Below, piece by piece: positions 7,253-16,057 of a DNA stretch of 64,000 nt. The first letter of the stretch is position 1; each line of letters opens with the position of its first letter. A model generated the notes under the pieces. That model had not been told where the DNA came from, ran no database searches, and saw only the letters and a list, made by a program, of their open reading frames with translations. The position numbers were made by a program, and so were the translations under genes. Source of the stretch: Oscillospiraceae bacterium (GTDB lineage Bacteria > Bacillota > Clostridia > Oscillospirales > Ruminococcaceae); the NCBI GenBank assembly GCA_025758045.1, contig CP107208.1, forward strand, positions 1,364,001 to 1,428,000, written 5' to 3'.

Positions 7253-8158
7253 ATGGCAATCATCAAACTGACCCCCAGCTGCAAAGACTACCTGTGGGGA
7301 GGCAGCCGTCTGCGCACCGATTTTGGCGTGCAGAGCGATCTGGACCCGCTGGCCGAAGCCTGGGTGCTCTCCCGCCACCCGGACGGCCCCAGCTACCTGC
7401 CCGACGGTACCACCCTGGCTGATTATGCGGCCGCTCACCCGGAAGCCCTGGGCACCGATTGCGCAAAATTTGAACAGTTCCCGGTTTTGATAAAATTTAT
7501 CGATGCAAGGAACGATTTGTCCATCCAGGTACACCCCTTCAATGAGTACGCACTGAAAAATGAGCACCAGTACGGCAAGACTGAGATGTGGTACGTGCTG
7601 GATTGTGAGCCGAACGCCTTTCTGTACTATGGCTTTGACCATGAGATCAGCAAAAAGGAATTTGCCGAGCGCATCAAAAACAACACCCTGACGGAGGTTT
7701 TGAACGCCGTGCCTGTGCACAAGGGGGATTGCTTTTTTATCCCGTCGGGCACGCTGCATGCCATCGGCAAGGGCATCGTGTTGGCCGAGGTACAGCAGAA
7801 CTCCAACGTGACCTACCGCGTTTACGACTACGGCCGCGTCGGCGCCGACGGCAAGCCCCGAGCCCTGCATGTGGAAAAGGCACTGGATGTGACCCTGTGC
7901 ACCCCGCCGGTAAAGCATGATTTTGGCGAACATCTGGCCCAGTGTGAGTATTTCACTGTGGACGCCAGAAACGGCGCCTTTGAGGGCGTGGCGGACGAGA
8001 AGAGCTTTGTTTCGCTGCTTATCACCGATGGCGAAGGCACCCTGACCAGCGGCGGCGAGACCGTGGCTGTGAAGAAGGGCGAGAGCTACTTCCTGCCCGC
8101 CGCAAGCGGCCCCTACGCCGTGACCGGCACCTGCCAGACGCTGGTGACGACCGTATAA
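7253..8158 (+). CDS. manA: Class I mannose-6-phosphate isomerase
   Basis: A 301-residue cytoplasmic Zn enzyme interconverting mannose-6-phosphate and fructose-6-phosphate. Visible zinc and active-site elements are QVHP (Gln and His ligands), the Glu of TEMWYVLD, the His of PSGTLHAIG and the Arg of TYRVYDYGR. The length matches the short bacterial (Bacillus-type) form. AAGGAG lies nine bases before the ATG. It has its own promoter and terminator, and so is likely monocistronic. It can supply mannose-6-phosphate for surface glycans or feed mannose into glycolysis. Confidence 0.95.
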   Translation: MAIIKLTPSCKDYLWGGSRLRTDFGVQSDLDPLAEAWVLSRHPDGPSYLPDGTTLADYAAAHPEALGTDCAKFEQFPVLIKFIDARNDLSIQVHPFNEYALKNEHQYGKTEMWYVLDCEPNAFLYYGFDHEISKKEFAERIKNNTLTEVLNAVPVHKGDCFFIPSGTLHAIGKGIVLAEVQQNSNVTYRVYDYGRVGADGKPRALHVEKALDVTLCTPPVKHDFGEHLAQCEYFTVDARNGAFEGVADEKSFVSLLITDGEGTLTSGGETVAVKKGESYFLPAASGPYAVTGTCQTLVTTV

Positions 8159-8182
8159 CGGAATAGATTTAAGCAATTTAGG

Positions 8183-8224
8183 GACAGCCCGTACTGCAGA
8201 AAACAGTGCGGGCTGTCTTTTTTT
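8183..8224 (+). terminator. Rho-independent terminator
   Basis: GACAGCCCGTACTG and CAGTGCGGGCTGTC form a 14-bp stem followed by seven Ts; it ends manA transcription ahead of the pilus locus. Confidence 0.92.
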
Positions 8225-8250
8225 GTGTGAAGCTGCGTGCGACGTTTTTT

Positions 8251-8271
8251 CCCCGTTGGCGGGGGTATACT
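8251..8271 (+). promoter_or_regulatory. Possible -10 and operator of the pilus operon
   Basis: TATACT at 8266-8271 is preceded directly by the inverted repeat CCCCG-TTGG-CGGGG (8251-8264). No convincing -35 box is present, so a regulator binding the repeat is conceivable. The assignment is weak. Confidence 0.35.
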
Positions 8272-8336
8272 CAGCCTTGAAATCAGCGGACGGCTTGTCC
8301 CACAGGCCGCCTGGATCAAACGGGGGAGGAACCGCC

Positions 8337-11030
8337 ATGAACAAACGTCTGTTGGCAGGGGTTATGGCCTTTTGCCTTGCGGCTGGGGCCGCCAATGCCG
8401 CTTTTGCTGAGGACCCGCCATTATCGGGACCGCTACATACCGAGATCGCCACCAGCGAGACCGCCGCCCCGGCAGAGCCGACACCTGTGCCGCCCGGCCC
8501 GACCGAGGAGGACCCGGCAGGGGAGAACACGACCGGGGACGAGCTGTACACACCCACGCCAAGCACGACACCGGCCACCACCGCCACGCCTGAAAGCGCC
8601 GACCCGCCGGATGACGAGGATGAACCGGCAGTGCAGGAGGTGACGCTGCGCAGCGTGAAGATACAGGATAACATCAAATCTACGGGCGAGCTGGTAGCGG
8701 TCGTCAACGGACAAAGTGACCCGGTGGACGGCGTGACCTACACCTGGTATCGCAGCAAGACCGGCGCGGATGGCAGCTGGCAGCAGGTCACGGGCCAGGT
8801 CGTCAATGGTTCAGACAAGAACCTGACCGCCGAACACCCCCACGCGCTGAACGCCGCGCTGGATACGCTGCTGGCCCGCCAAAGCGACCCCGGCGCCGCC
8901 GACACCGACCGCTACCATTATAAGGTGGATGTCGCCTCCGGCAGCAGCACCCTGCAGGCCGAGGCTCAGGTAAACTATTATGTGCAGCTGCAAAACGGCA
9001 GCTTTGAGTACCCGGTGGTCAGCGACGGTAATTTTGCAAGTGACCGTTTTTGTTACCCGAACGACCATCAGCGCGCCCACTTTTTGCAGACGCGGGATGC
9101 GGAAACGACCAGCAGCATTTACTGGTATACAACTACCGAGTGCAATCGCTGGGGTGATGGTGTCAAGGGAAAATTTGTCGAGATTGCCGACGCGACCACG
9201 ACCGTTTATACGGACACTGTTATTACAGGATGGGGCCGCAAGGGTAATGAGATAAAAGAAACTTACACAGACCCCAACGACGTGACCCAGGCCTACGCCA
9301 TCGGCAAGGCCTACGATGGCGGCCAGTTTGCCGAACTGAACTGCCAGGCTTACGGCGCCCTGTACCAGGACGTGCTGACCGTGCCCGGCGCAACCTTAAA
9401 CTGGAGTCTGGCCCACGCGGGTCGCGACGGCACTGACACGATGGCCCTGCTGATCGCTCCGGTGGATGTGGCCCAGGACATCACCGGCGCGCTGAAAAAT
9501 AAGACCACCCGCGCCGCCATCCAGGAAGCTCTGAACGGCAGCATCATGGTGAACGGCGTGAACGTGCCCATCCGCAACTACATTGTGGACGGCAATATCT
9601 CGGATGGCTGCACCGCATGGGGCGTACACAACGGTACCTACACGGTCCCGGCGGGGCAGTACGTCAGCCGGTTCTTCTTTGTGGCGGTGACCAGCGCCAG
9701 CGGCGACAGCGAGGAGGGCCTCAAGCGCGGCAACCTCATCGACCGCGTCTGGTTCAGCACCGACCCTGTGCCCCCGGCTGCGGGCAGCGGCATCCTGCGC
9801 GTTACCAAAACGCTGCTGAAAACCGACGGTACCGCCCTGACCGATGCCGAGCTGATGCAGGCTAAAGAAAATCTGCACTTTACCGTGGTCAACTCGGACC
9901 GCCAGATCGTGGGGGACTTCAGCGGCAGCGCGATGCAAGCGGATAGCATCAACCCCAACATGCTGCAATACACGCTGGAGCTGCCCCTGGCGGACAGCAG
10001 CGGCAACACCTACAACTACGCTGTGACCGAGACTGCCCGCGGTGAACCCAGCGGTTACGATTGCACGCTGGTACGCACCGTAAAAGACGGCGGTGTGTGG
10101 ACAGACGTGACGGATACACCGATACACAGCGGCATTGCACTGACCGCCCAGGCGGCAACAAATATTCGGTTTGAAAACACCTACGCCCGCGCCACTGGCA
10201 GCCTGACTATCACCAAGCAATTGCCCGACGATGCCGACGATGCCCTGCAAGCCGACTTCGCCGAAACAGTCAACACCTTTACGATCGCATCCGTTGCCGC
10301 AGGCAGCTACACGCCGCAGTATAGCGCGGGCGCCCGCCCGGCGGATGCCCCGGCTGCCGTCAGCCCGGATTCAAACGGCCGCCTGACGCTCTCCATCAAA
10401 GGCGCAGGCAGCGTGACCCTGCCGGGCCTGGCCCCCGCCAGCTACACCGTGACCGAATCCACCGCGCCGGACCTGACCAACTACTACCTGACCACTCCCA
10501 CCGCCGACCGCACCCGATCGCTGGACGTCACAGCAGGCGGCACGGTCGAGGCGCACTTTACCAACACCTACGAACCCTACCTGTCCGTCACGATCACCAA
10601 AAAAGTGGTGGGCGATATGGGCGATACTACGAAAAACTTCTCCTTCACCGCCACGCTGGACACCACCCAGATCCGCCAGGGCAGCGCGTACACCACGGCG
10701 GGTGACGGCGCGGCGCTGACCGACACAGGCTTCACCCTGCGCAGCGGCGGCAGCGTCACCCTCACCCACCTGCGCGCGGACCAGACCCTCACCCTGACTG
10801 AGACCGACCCCGGCGACCACACGGTCAGCTGGCAGCTCAACGGCGACGACGGCCCCACCGGCGCAACCTGCACGCTGCAAGTGCCCCGGGCCCAGCCCGC
10901 CGAGATCACCTGCATCAATACCCGCAACGTGGGCATCCCCACAGGCCTGCACACCGGCGCGGTGCCCTACCTGGCACTGGTCGGCCTGTGCTGGCTGGGC
11001 TGGCGGCTGCTGCGCCGCAGGGAGGTGTGA
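8337..11030 (+). CDS. Pilus tip/adhesin-like large subunit with sorting signal
   Basis: An 897-residue surface protein. The start at 8337 is chosen over an upstream in-frame ATG because GGGGGAGGA precedes it and a signal peptide (residues 1-24, ending AFA) follows directly. Residues 25-95 are a Pro/Thr linker. At about 220-480 there is a globular domain opening with NGSFEYP and containing an IYWYTT block, as in adhesin head domains. Residues 484-860 hold three Cna-B-like or pilin-repeat units starting GILRVTKTL, GSLTITKQL and SVTITKKVVGD, several ending in YxVTET and F(E/T)NTY, typical of domains with Lys-Asn isopeptide bonds. The C-terminus has GIPTGLHTG, a membrane segment and a RRREV tail. 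It is first in the pilus operon and so probably the tip or adhesive pilin. Confidence 0.8.
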   Translation: MNKRLLAGVMAFCLAAGAANAAFAEDPPLSGPLHTEIATSETAAPAEPTPVPPGPTEEDPAGENTTGDELYTPTPSTTPATTATPESADPPDDEDEPAVQEVTLRSVKIQDNIKSTGELVAVVNGQSDPVDGVTYTWYRSKTGADGSWQQVTGQVVNGSDKNLTAEHPHALNAALDTLLARQSDPGAADTDRYHYKVDVASGSSTLQAEAQVNYYVQLQNGSFEYPVVSDGNFASDRFCYPNDHQRAHFLQTRDAETTSSIYWYTTTECNRWGDGVKGKFVEIADATTTVYTDTVITGWGRKGNEIKETYTDPNDVTQAYAIGKAYDGGQFAELNCQAYGALYQDVLTVPGATLNWSLAHAGRDGTDTMALLIAPVDVAQDITGALKNKTTRAAIQEALNGSIMVNGVNVPIRNYIVDGNISDGCTAWGVHNGTYTVPAGQYVSRFFFVAVTSASGDSEEGLKRGNLIDRVWFSTDPVPPAAGSGILRVTKTLLKTDGTALTDAELMQAKENLHFTVVNSDRQIVGDFSGSAMQADSINPNMLQYTLELPLADSSGNTYNYAVTETARGEPSGYDCTLVRTVKDGGVWTDVTDTPIHSGIALTAQAATNIRFENTYARATGSLTITKQLPDDADDALQADFAETVNTFTIASVAAGSYTPQYSAGARPADAPAAVSPDSNGRLTLSIKGAGSVTLPGLAPASYTVTESTAPDLTNYYLTTPTADRTRSLDVTAGGTVEAHFTNTYEPYLSVTITKKVVGDMGDTTKNFSFTATLDTTQIRQGSAYTTAGDGAALTDTGFTLRSGGSVTLTHLRADQTLTLTETDPGDHTVSWQLNGDDGPTGATCTLQVPRAQPAEITCINTRNVGIPTGLHTGAVPYLALVGLCWLGWRLLRRREV

Positions 11031-11033
11031 CCC

Positions 11034-11567
11034 ATGCCACGGGAGGACCTTCTGGCTACTGACAAGGAAAAAACACGTGCCAAAGCGGAAATTCACCGCT
11101 TCCTCACCCGCCTGGCGGTGTTCGCCGCGCTGTGCTGGGTGCTGTTCGGGGTCGTGTTCGGGCTGGCGGTGGTGCCGGGCAGCGCTATGGCGCCCCGCCT
11201 GTGCGGCGGCGACCTCGTCCTGTTCAGCCGGTTCGAGCGCGGCACCGCGGCCGGGCAGGTCGTGCTCTACCGGCAGGACGGTACGCTCCGCCTTGGGCGC
11301 ATCGCGGCGCGTGGCGGCGATACCGTCACTGTGACCGACACCGGTGCGCTCATCATCAACGGCAGTACGGTGGCCGAGCCGGACATCACCACCCCCACCC
11401 AGCCGGTCGAGGGCGGCCCGGACTACCCTGTCACCCTCGCGGAGGACGAGCTTTTCCTGCTGTGCGATGCCCGCACCACGGGGGCGGACAGCCGCCTCTA
11501 CGGCCCCATCCCACAGCGGCAAGTGCTGGGCACGGCCCTGGCCGCCCTGCGCCGCAGCGGGCTGTAA
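11034..11567 (+). CDS. Signal-peptidase-I-like pilus protein, catalytic Lys absent
   Basis: A 177-residue S26-like protein with one N-terminal membrane segment (about residues 24-46). Box B is present (PGSAMAPRLCGGD, retaining the Ser) and box E is present in altered form (CDARTTGADSRLYG). In box D, RIAARGGD aligns with the RxxGxPGD of signal peptidases. The residue before its first Arg, where the general-base Lys sits in LepB and SipS, is Gly. Streptococcal pilus islands encode a comparable protein, SipA, that has lost its catalytic residues and is needed for pilus assembly. By analogy this may be an assembly factor, not a protease; that is inference. It starts four bases after the adhesin gene. 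Confidence 0.8.
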   Translation: MPREDLLATDKEKTRAKAEIHRFLTRLAVFAALCWVLFGVVFGLAVVPGSAMAPRLCGGDLVLFSRFERGTAAGQVVLYRQDGTLRLGRIAARGGDTVTVTDTGALIINGSTVAEPDITTPTQPVEGGPDYPVTLAEDELFLLCDARTTGADSRLYGPIPQRQVLGTALAALRRSGL

Positions 11568-11626
11568 ACCCTGCTGCAACCCCAACAAAAGCAACATAAA
11601 TCCATGTTGGAAGAGAGGAACCACCT

Positions 11627-12700
11627 ATGAAGACCACCTACATTTCCCGCGCCAAATTCGGCAGATTTACCGCTGCCATCGCTGTGGCTGCCCTGCTGGC
11701 AGGTACCGCAGCGCCCGGCGTGCTGGCCGCGGATTACACCGCTCAGCTGACAAAAACCATCGACATGACCGCCGCCCCCGGCGCAGGCGTGCCCCACGGC
11801 AGCATCACCTTCACGGTCGGCACGGTCGCAAACCTGCCCTCCTGGGCGGCCGGCACTGCCATCAAAGGCACGGCCGCACAGATCAAATCCACCGAGCTTA
11901 CCGCCGCCTTTACGGGCGGCACGGTCAACACCGTCACAGTCCCTTTCACCTTTGACAGCGACGATTTCACCGCCCCGGGCGACTACATTTTCTCCCTCAC
12001 GGAGACCGCTGCCGGCATCACTGGCCTGACGCAGGACACCGCCGCCCGCTACATCGTGGTGCGGGTGGTCAACACCGATCCCACCGCGCCGGACGGCAGC
12101 CTGGAGATCAGCGAGGTCAACATCGTCAACGCGGACGGCACGGCCAAGGCGGACGAGGTCACCAACACCTACACCGCCTACGGCCTCTCGGTGGTCAAGC
12201 ACCTCAGCGGCAACTTTGCCAATGCCGGCGACGAGTTCACCTTTACCATCGCGCTGGACGACCCGGACGAAACGCCCCATGCCAGCTCGGTCACGGTAAA
12301 AACCGGCGGCGAATCGGCAGATTTCTCCACCATCACCGGCGACACCGTCGCTTTCAACGCAGACGGCACCGCTGAAGTCAAAGCCGGCATCACCGGCGGC
12401 GAAAAAATCGAGGTCACCGGCCTGCCCGCTAACACGGGCTACACTATCACGGAATCCGGCGATACGGCGTCAAGTTACACCACCACCTGGGACGGCATCA
12501 CCAAGACCGGCAGCGACGACAAAACCTCGGACGCCCAGACGATGGCCGCCGCGGACAAGACCATCACGGTCACCAACAGCCGCACCGCACCTACGCCCAC
12601 GGGCCTGCTGCTGGACGCTGCGCCCTACGGCGCCATGCTGCTGGCGGCGGGCACGGGCAGCGTGTTGCTGCTGCGTAAACGTCGTAACAGCGACGAATAA
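11627..12700 (+). CDS. Major (backbone) pilin with PTGL-type sorting signal
   Basis: A 357-residue protein. Residues 1-34 form a signal peptide, and the mature N-terminus begins with DYTAQLTKTI. A first pilin domain (FctA-like; DYIFSLTET, VTNTYTAYGL) covers about 35-180, and a second (LSVVKHLSGNFANAGDEFTF through TGYTITESG) about 184-310. The C-terminal 35 residues are TPTGLLLDAAPYG, a hydrophobic segment and RKRRNSDE. The conserved Lys-bearing strands and Tyr-x-Ile-Thr-Glu motif fit isopeptide-stabilised pilins. It lies directly before the class B sortase and overlaps it by one base (TAATG), the usual order of backbone pilin and its polymerase. GAGAGG precedes the ATG. Confidence 0.85.
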   Translation: MKTTYISRAKFGRFTAAIAVAALLAGTAAPGVLAADYTAQLTKTIDMTAAPGAGVPHGSITFTVGTVANLPSWAAGTAIKGTAAQIKSTELTAAFTGGTVNTVTVPFTFDSDDFTAPGDYIFSLTETAAGITGLTQDTAARYIVVRVVNTDPTAPDGSLEISEVNIVNADGTAKADEVTNTYTAYGLSVVKHLSGNFANAGDEFTFTIALDDPDETPHASSVTVKTGGESADFSTITGDTVAFNADGTAEVKAGITGGEKIEVTGLPANTGYTITESGDTASSYTTTWDGITKTGSDDKTSDAQTMAAADKTITVTNSRTAPTPTGLLLDAAPYGAMLLAAGTGSVLLLRKRRNSDE

Positions 12701-13422
12701 TGCTGCTGGCGGCAAAACTGGCGCGGTGGGGTGACCGTCTGCTTACGCTGGCGGCGGCGCTGCTGCTGGGGGCGCTGGCGCTGTTTGGGGCGTGGTCGCT
12801 GTGGGACATCGCCGCCACACGCCGCGCGGCCCTGCCGGAGCAGACGCTGCGGTTCAAGCCGCTGGCCGCCGCGCCCGCGGATAGCCCCGGCTTTGCCGAG
12901 CTGCGCGCCCTCAACCCGGACGTCTGCGGCTGGCTCACGCTGGACGGCACCCGCATCGACTTTCCCGTCGTGCAGGGGGCGGACAACATGGTCTACGTCA
13001 ACACCGACGTGTACGGAGATTTTTCGCTTTCTGGCGCGATATTTTTGGACTCACGCTGCCCGGCGGACTTCACCGCGCCCTACAGCATCGTCTACGGTCA
13101 CCATATCGAGGACGGCGGCATGTTCGGTGACATCGTGCAGTTCACCCAAAGCGATTACTTTGCCGCGCACACCACGGGCACACTGATAACAGACGATACA
13201 GCGTATAATATCGCACTGTTCGCCTGCGTGCGGGCCGACGCCTACGACCCCGTGCTCTACGACCCCGCCCAAAGCCCGGACGCACTGCTGGCTTACATCA
13301 AGGCGCACGCGGTGCAGTACCGCACGCCGGGCAGCGGGCCGGTGGTGGCCTTTTCCACCTGCACCGAGGCCGCCACCAACGGCCGGGTGCTGCTGTTCGG
13401 CCAGCTGCTGCCCCAAACGTAA
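12700..13422 (+). CDS. Class B sortase, pilus-associated
   Basis: A 240-residue membrane-anchored transpeptidase with an N-terminal hydrophobic segment (about residues 13-36). The catalytic triad is visible: His in YGHHIEDG (about residue 131), Cys in FSTCTEAATN (about 221) and Arg in GRVLLFG (about 229). The stretch SGAIFLDSRC before the His and the overall length match class B. Because it is sandwiched between the backbone and minor pilins and translationally coupled to the former, it most likely polymerises this pilus. Class B enzymes more often anchor haem proteins, but pilus-type class B sortases are known in Gram-positives. It recognises either PTGL- or LPQTA-type signals here, or both. 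Confidence 0.92.
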   Translation: MLLAAKLARWGDRLLTLAAALLLGALALFGAWSLWDIAATRRAALPEQTLRFKPLAAAPADSPGFAELRALNPDVCGWLTLDGTRIDFPVVQGADNMVYVNTDVYGDFSLSGAIFLDSRCPADFTAPYSIVYGHHIEDGGMFGDIVQFTQSDYFAAHTTGTLITDDTAYNIALFACVRADAYDPVLYDPAQSPDALLAYIKAHAVQYRTPGSGPVVAFSTCTEAATNGRVLLFGQLLPQT

Positions 13423-13437
13423 AAGGAGGAAATAAGG

Positions 13438-14085
13438 ATGAATAACACCCAAAAACGCACATTGCGCCGCATAATAATAGAGGCCGCACTGCTGCTTTTG
13501 CTGCTGCCGCTGCAAGCCCGCGCGGCGGAGTACAAATGCACAGCCGAGCTGCCCGTCGAGGTCCGCACCTCGGGCGCGGCCACGGCCGAGCGGTTCACCA
13601 TCACCCTTACGCCCGAGGACGGCGCCCCCGCCCCCGCGGCGGACACGGTGCAGGTCAAAGGCAGCGGCACGGCCAGCTTTACGGGGCTGACCTACACCGC
13701 CCCCGGCGACTACCGCTACACGGTGCGCCAGTCCGCGGGCGGCACGGCGCACATGACCTACGATGCCACGGTATACACGGTGACGGTGCGGGTGACCAAC
13801 CGGCCGAACGGCAGCCTGGGGGCCGAGATCTGGGCCACGGGCGGCAGCAGCGAAAAGACCGGCCTGCTGCTGTTCCAGAACCGGTACGACCCGCCCGCCG
13901 CGCCGACGCCCACGCCTGCCCCGGCAAAAACTACCCCGGTCCCCGCGCACCCTGCGCCCAAGCCCGCCCTGCCCCAAACCGCCGACCCCATGCCGGTGAT
14001 CCTGCTGGCCGCACTGGCCGTGCTCTCTGCCGGTGGGCTAATGGGTTTATATTATAATAAGTACGGGAGAAAGGAGAGAAAATAG
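13438..14085 (+). CDS. Minor/anchor pilin with LPQTAD sorting signal
   Basis: A 215-residue protein: signal peptide 1-30 (ARA), one FctA/Spy0128-like pilin domain (ERFTITLTPEDG, APGDYRYTVRQ, TYDATVYTVTVRV; residues 31-145), a Pro-rich stalk (about 150-177), then LPQTAD at 178-183, a hydrophobic helix and the basic tail KYGRKERK. Its sorting motif differs from the PTGL type of the other two subunits, as expected for a basal subunit transferred to the wall by a different (housekeeping) sortase; that role is inferred. AAGGAGG lies seven bases before the start, and a double hairpin ends the operon after it. Confidence 0.83.
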   Translation: MNNTQKRTLRRIIIEAALLLLLLPLQARAAEYKCTAELPVEVRTSGAATAERFTITLTPEDGAPAPAADTVQVKGSGTASFTGLTYTAPGDYRYTVRQSAGGTAHMTYDATVYTVTVRVTNRPNGSLGAEIWATGGSSEKTGLLLFQNRYDPPAAPTPTPAPAKTTPVPAHPAPKPALPQTADPMPVILLAALAVLSAGGLMGLYYNKYGRKERK

Positions 14086-14099
14086 TAATTTAGGCAAAA

Positions 14100-14156
14100 G
14101 GCTCCCCTCAAGGGGAGCCTTATCCCCGCCCCCGGCCCTCGACCGGGGGCCTTTTT
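14100..14156 (+). terminator. Double-hairpin terminator of pilus operon
   Basis: A perfect GGCTCCCCT/AGGGGAGCC palindrome (14100-14119) is followed by GCCCCCGG/CCGGGGGC (14128-14150) and five Ts. The first palindrome recurs exactly at 18168-18188. The remaining bases up to the lipoprotein gene are AT-rich, without a further recognisable element. Confidence 0.85.
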
Positions 14157-14392
14157 GTGTATCCCACTAAAATTTTACTAAACCCTACAAATTGTGGTGC
14201 GATGCGCTAAGCTCTACTATTACCACAAGTCATTCACAAATTGCCGCAAAGTTGGCGGAATAATTGTGCATTTTTACGGCGAACAAAATGTGCGCAACTC
14301 TTGAAAAAATTTTTAATTTGGTGTACTATTATAGAAACTATCGTAGCAAAATGTTCGCTGGGATAGATTTTACTAGTGGAGATACGGAAGTT

Positions 14393-14890
14393 TTGAGTAA
14401 AAAAGCATTTAAATTTAACAAAACATTACTTTGTGTACTAATTTTGGCGGCGGCCCTGTTGTTGGCTGGCTGCGGCGGGGCAAAGTCCACCCGTGCAAAA
14501 GCGGATGAGACCGTGCACACCGCGCTGTTTGATTTCACCTGCGGCCAGCCGGAAACGATCGAAAAGTTCGGTAATATCGCAATCCCTGAGGGGGACAAGT
14601 TGGTACAATTTCACATCTCTGTGACCAATACCAGCGACGAGACTTACGACATTTTCAAGGACGATTTTCAACTGCAATGGGGCGATGGCGACAACGATTT
14701 CGGCGTTGCGATTTACCCTGTTACGCCTGAAATGTTCCCGAATGATACTAAGCTGGAACCTGGTGCCACGGTTGAAGGCAATATGCTGGTTGCCGTGCCC
14801 AGCGATTCCGCCACGCTGACTGTTGCGTACCAGGAAGTCCTGGGCAACGGCAACGATGGCAACAACTTCTTTGTGGATCTTAGTTTATGA
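14393..14890 (+). CDS. DUF4352-like lipoprotein
   Basis: A 165-residue predicted lipoprotein. I choose a TTG start at 14393 because GGAGA and CGGAAG lie upstream and a standard lipoprotein signal follows (residues 1-26, lipobox LAGC with Cys27). An ATG at 14351 would add 14 residues, and a longer frame opens at 14264. The mature part resembles the immunoglobulin-like DUF4352 fold (IPEGDKLVQFHISVTN; LEPGATVEGNMLVAVP), found in exported Firmicute proteins of unknown function. The stop overlaps the start of the following sortase (ATGA), so the two are probably co-translated and function together at the membrane. Confidence 0.75.
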   Translation: MSKKAFKFNKTLLCVLILAAALLLAGCGGAKSTRAKADETVHTALFDFTCGQPETIEKFGNIAIPEGDKLVQFHISVTNTSDETYDIFKDDFQLQWGDGDNDFGVAIYPVTPEMFPNDTKLEPGATVEGNMLVAVPSDSATLTVAYQEVLGNGNDGNNFFVDLSL

Positions 14891-15744
14891 AACAACGCAC
14901 CAAAGCACTTTTAGCGGCGGTCATCTCCGGCGCGGCCTTTGCAGGGCTGGTCGGCGGGCTGATCTTCTGGCTCCCCTCGTATAAAGAGAAAAAAGAGATG
15001 GAAGCCATCAAGCCCCAGGAAACGCAGACCACCGCACCCCCTACGGACGAACCCGAAGCGACCCCTGACCCGGCCGCCGAGGAAGCCGCCCAGCGGGCCA
15101 AATACGCCGATCTCATTGCCCGCAACCCCGAGTTCGCAGGCTGGATCGAGATCCCCGGTGTGGACATTGACCTGCCCATCCTGCAAACCACCGATAATTA
15201 CTTTTACTTATACCACGACCTGGACCGCGCCGATGATAAGCGCGGCATGCCCTTTGCGGATTATGAGTGCGACATGAAAAACGGCCGCCACCTTATCATC
15301 TACGGGCATAACATGGGCGTTAATAATACCGACCGCTTCTCCAACCTGCAAAAGTACCGCGATGCCGATTACTACACCGCGCACCCCTACTTGAAGCTGG
15401 ACACGCTATATAAAAGCGAGATTTACAAGATCGTAGCGGTCTATGCTGTCACCTCCCGCGAGAGCGACGGCGATGTCTTCCACTTCAACCAGTATATCGA
15501 CCTGGACGATGCCGCCGAGCAGACGTTTTTGGACGAAGTGGCCAAGCGCGCGTTTTACACCACCGGCGATTACGCCTACCCCACCGAGCGGCTGCTGACC
15601 TTAAGCACCTGCACCTACCAGATGGACGATGCCCGGCTGGTCATTCTGGCCCGCCCCCTGCGGGACGGCGAGACCACCGAGGCCGACACGGTGCATGTCA
15701 ACAGCGACCCGCTCCTCCCTGCCCGCTGGCCTGCGGGTAAATGA
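14887..15744 (+). CDS. Class B sortase, second copy
   Basis: A 285-residue sortase: membrane anchor at about residues 8-30, a Pro/Thr/Glu linker to about 65, then the catalytic domain. Catalytic residues are visible: His in YGHNMGVNN (about 141), Cys in LSTCTYQ (about 242) and Arg in ARLVILARPL (about 249). It differs clearly from the pilus sortase (12700-13422), which lacks the long linker. It is coupled to the lipoprotein gene and closed by a terminator, so it is a separate operon from the pilus genes. Its substrate could be the LPKTG repeat protein downstream, the IPQTS propeller protein or the minor pilin; the sequence does not decide. Confidence 0.92.
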   Translation: MKQRTKALLAAVISGAAFAGLVGGLIFWLPSYKEKKEMEAIKPQETQTTAPPTDEPEATPDPAAEEAAQRAKYADLIARNPEFAGWIEIPGVDIDLPILQTTDNYFYLYHDLDRADDKRGMPFADYECDMKNGRHLIIYGHNMGVNNTDRFSNLQKYRDADYYTAHPYLKLDTLYKSEIYKIVAVYAVTSRESDGDVFHFNQYIDLDDAAEQTFLDEVAKRAFYTTGDYAYPTERLLTLSTCTYQMDDARLVILARPLRDGETTEADTVHVNSDPLLPARWPAGK

Positions 15745-15751
15745 TTTTCGC

Positions 15752-15783
15752 AATAACCGAAAAGCCCTAGGGCTTTTGTTATT
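15752..15783 (+). terminator. Rho-independent terminator
   Basis: AATAAC-AAAAGCCC pairs with GGGCTTTTG-TTATT across a minimal loop, with a T-rich trailing arm. Confidence 0.75.
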
Positions 15784-15821
15784 CCTTGTTTGCACAAGGA
15801 ATAATGGGTTCTATTGGTAAG

Positions 15822-15985
15822 TTCTCTCCCTCAGTCAGCTTCGCTGACAGCTCCCTCTCAGAGGGAGCCATTAGGCGCTGCGCGCCAGAAAGGCCCCCTC
15901 TGCGAGGGGGCTCCCGCGAAGCGGGTGGGGGAGAGAGCCTAAGACCAGCAACCCTCTTAAAAGGCCCCCTTGTGTAAAGGGAGCC
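15822..15985. repeat. Interspersed palindromic repeat, copy B
   Basis: It opens with CTCTCCCTCAGTCAGCTTCG and continues through GAGGGAGCC, GGCCCCCTCTGCGAGGGGG and CTCCCGCGAAGCGGG; a second smaller hairpin (GGCCCCCTTGTGTAAAGGG) follows at 15961-15985. It shares both arms with copy A at 387-524 but in the opposite order. It accounts for most of the 385-base gap before the LPKTG gene. Confidence 0.8.
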
Positions 15986-16057
15986 TTTACCCATCCTTGG
16001 TTCACCACCTCCATCCCAAGTGGGGGTGTTGGATATATGTCCGTATCTACTGCGTTA

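Noticed and set aside
14302..14337. TTGAAA ... TATTAT as lipoprotein promoter
   Set aside because: The spacer is about 20 bases, too long for a standard sigma-A promoter.
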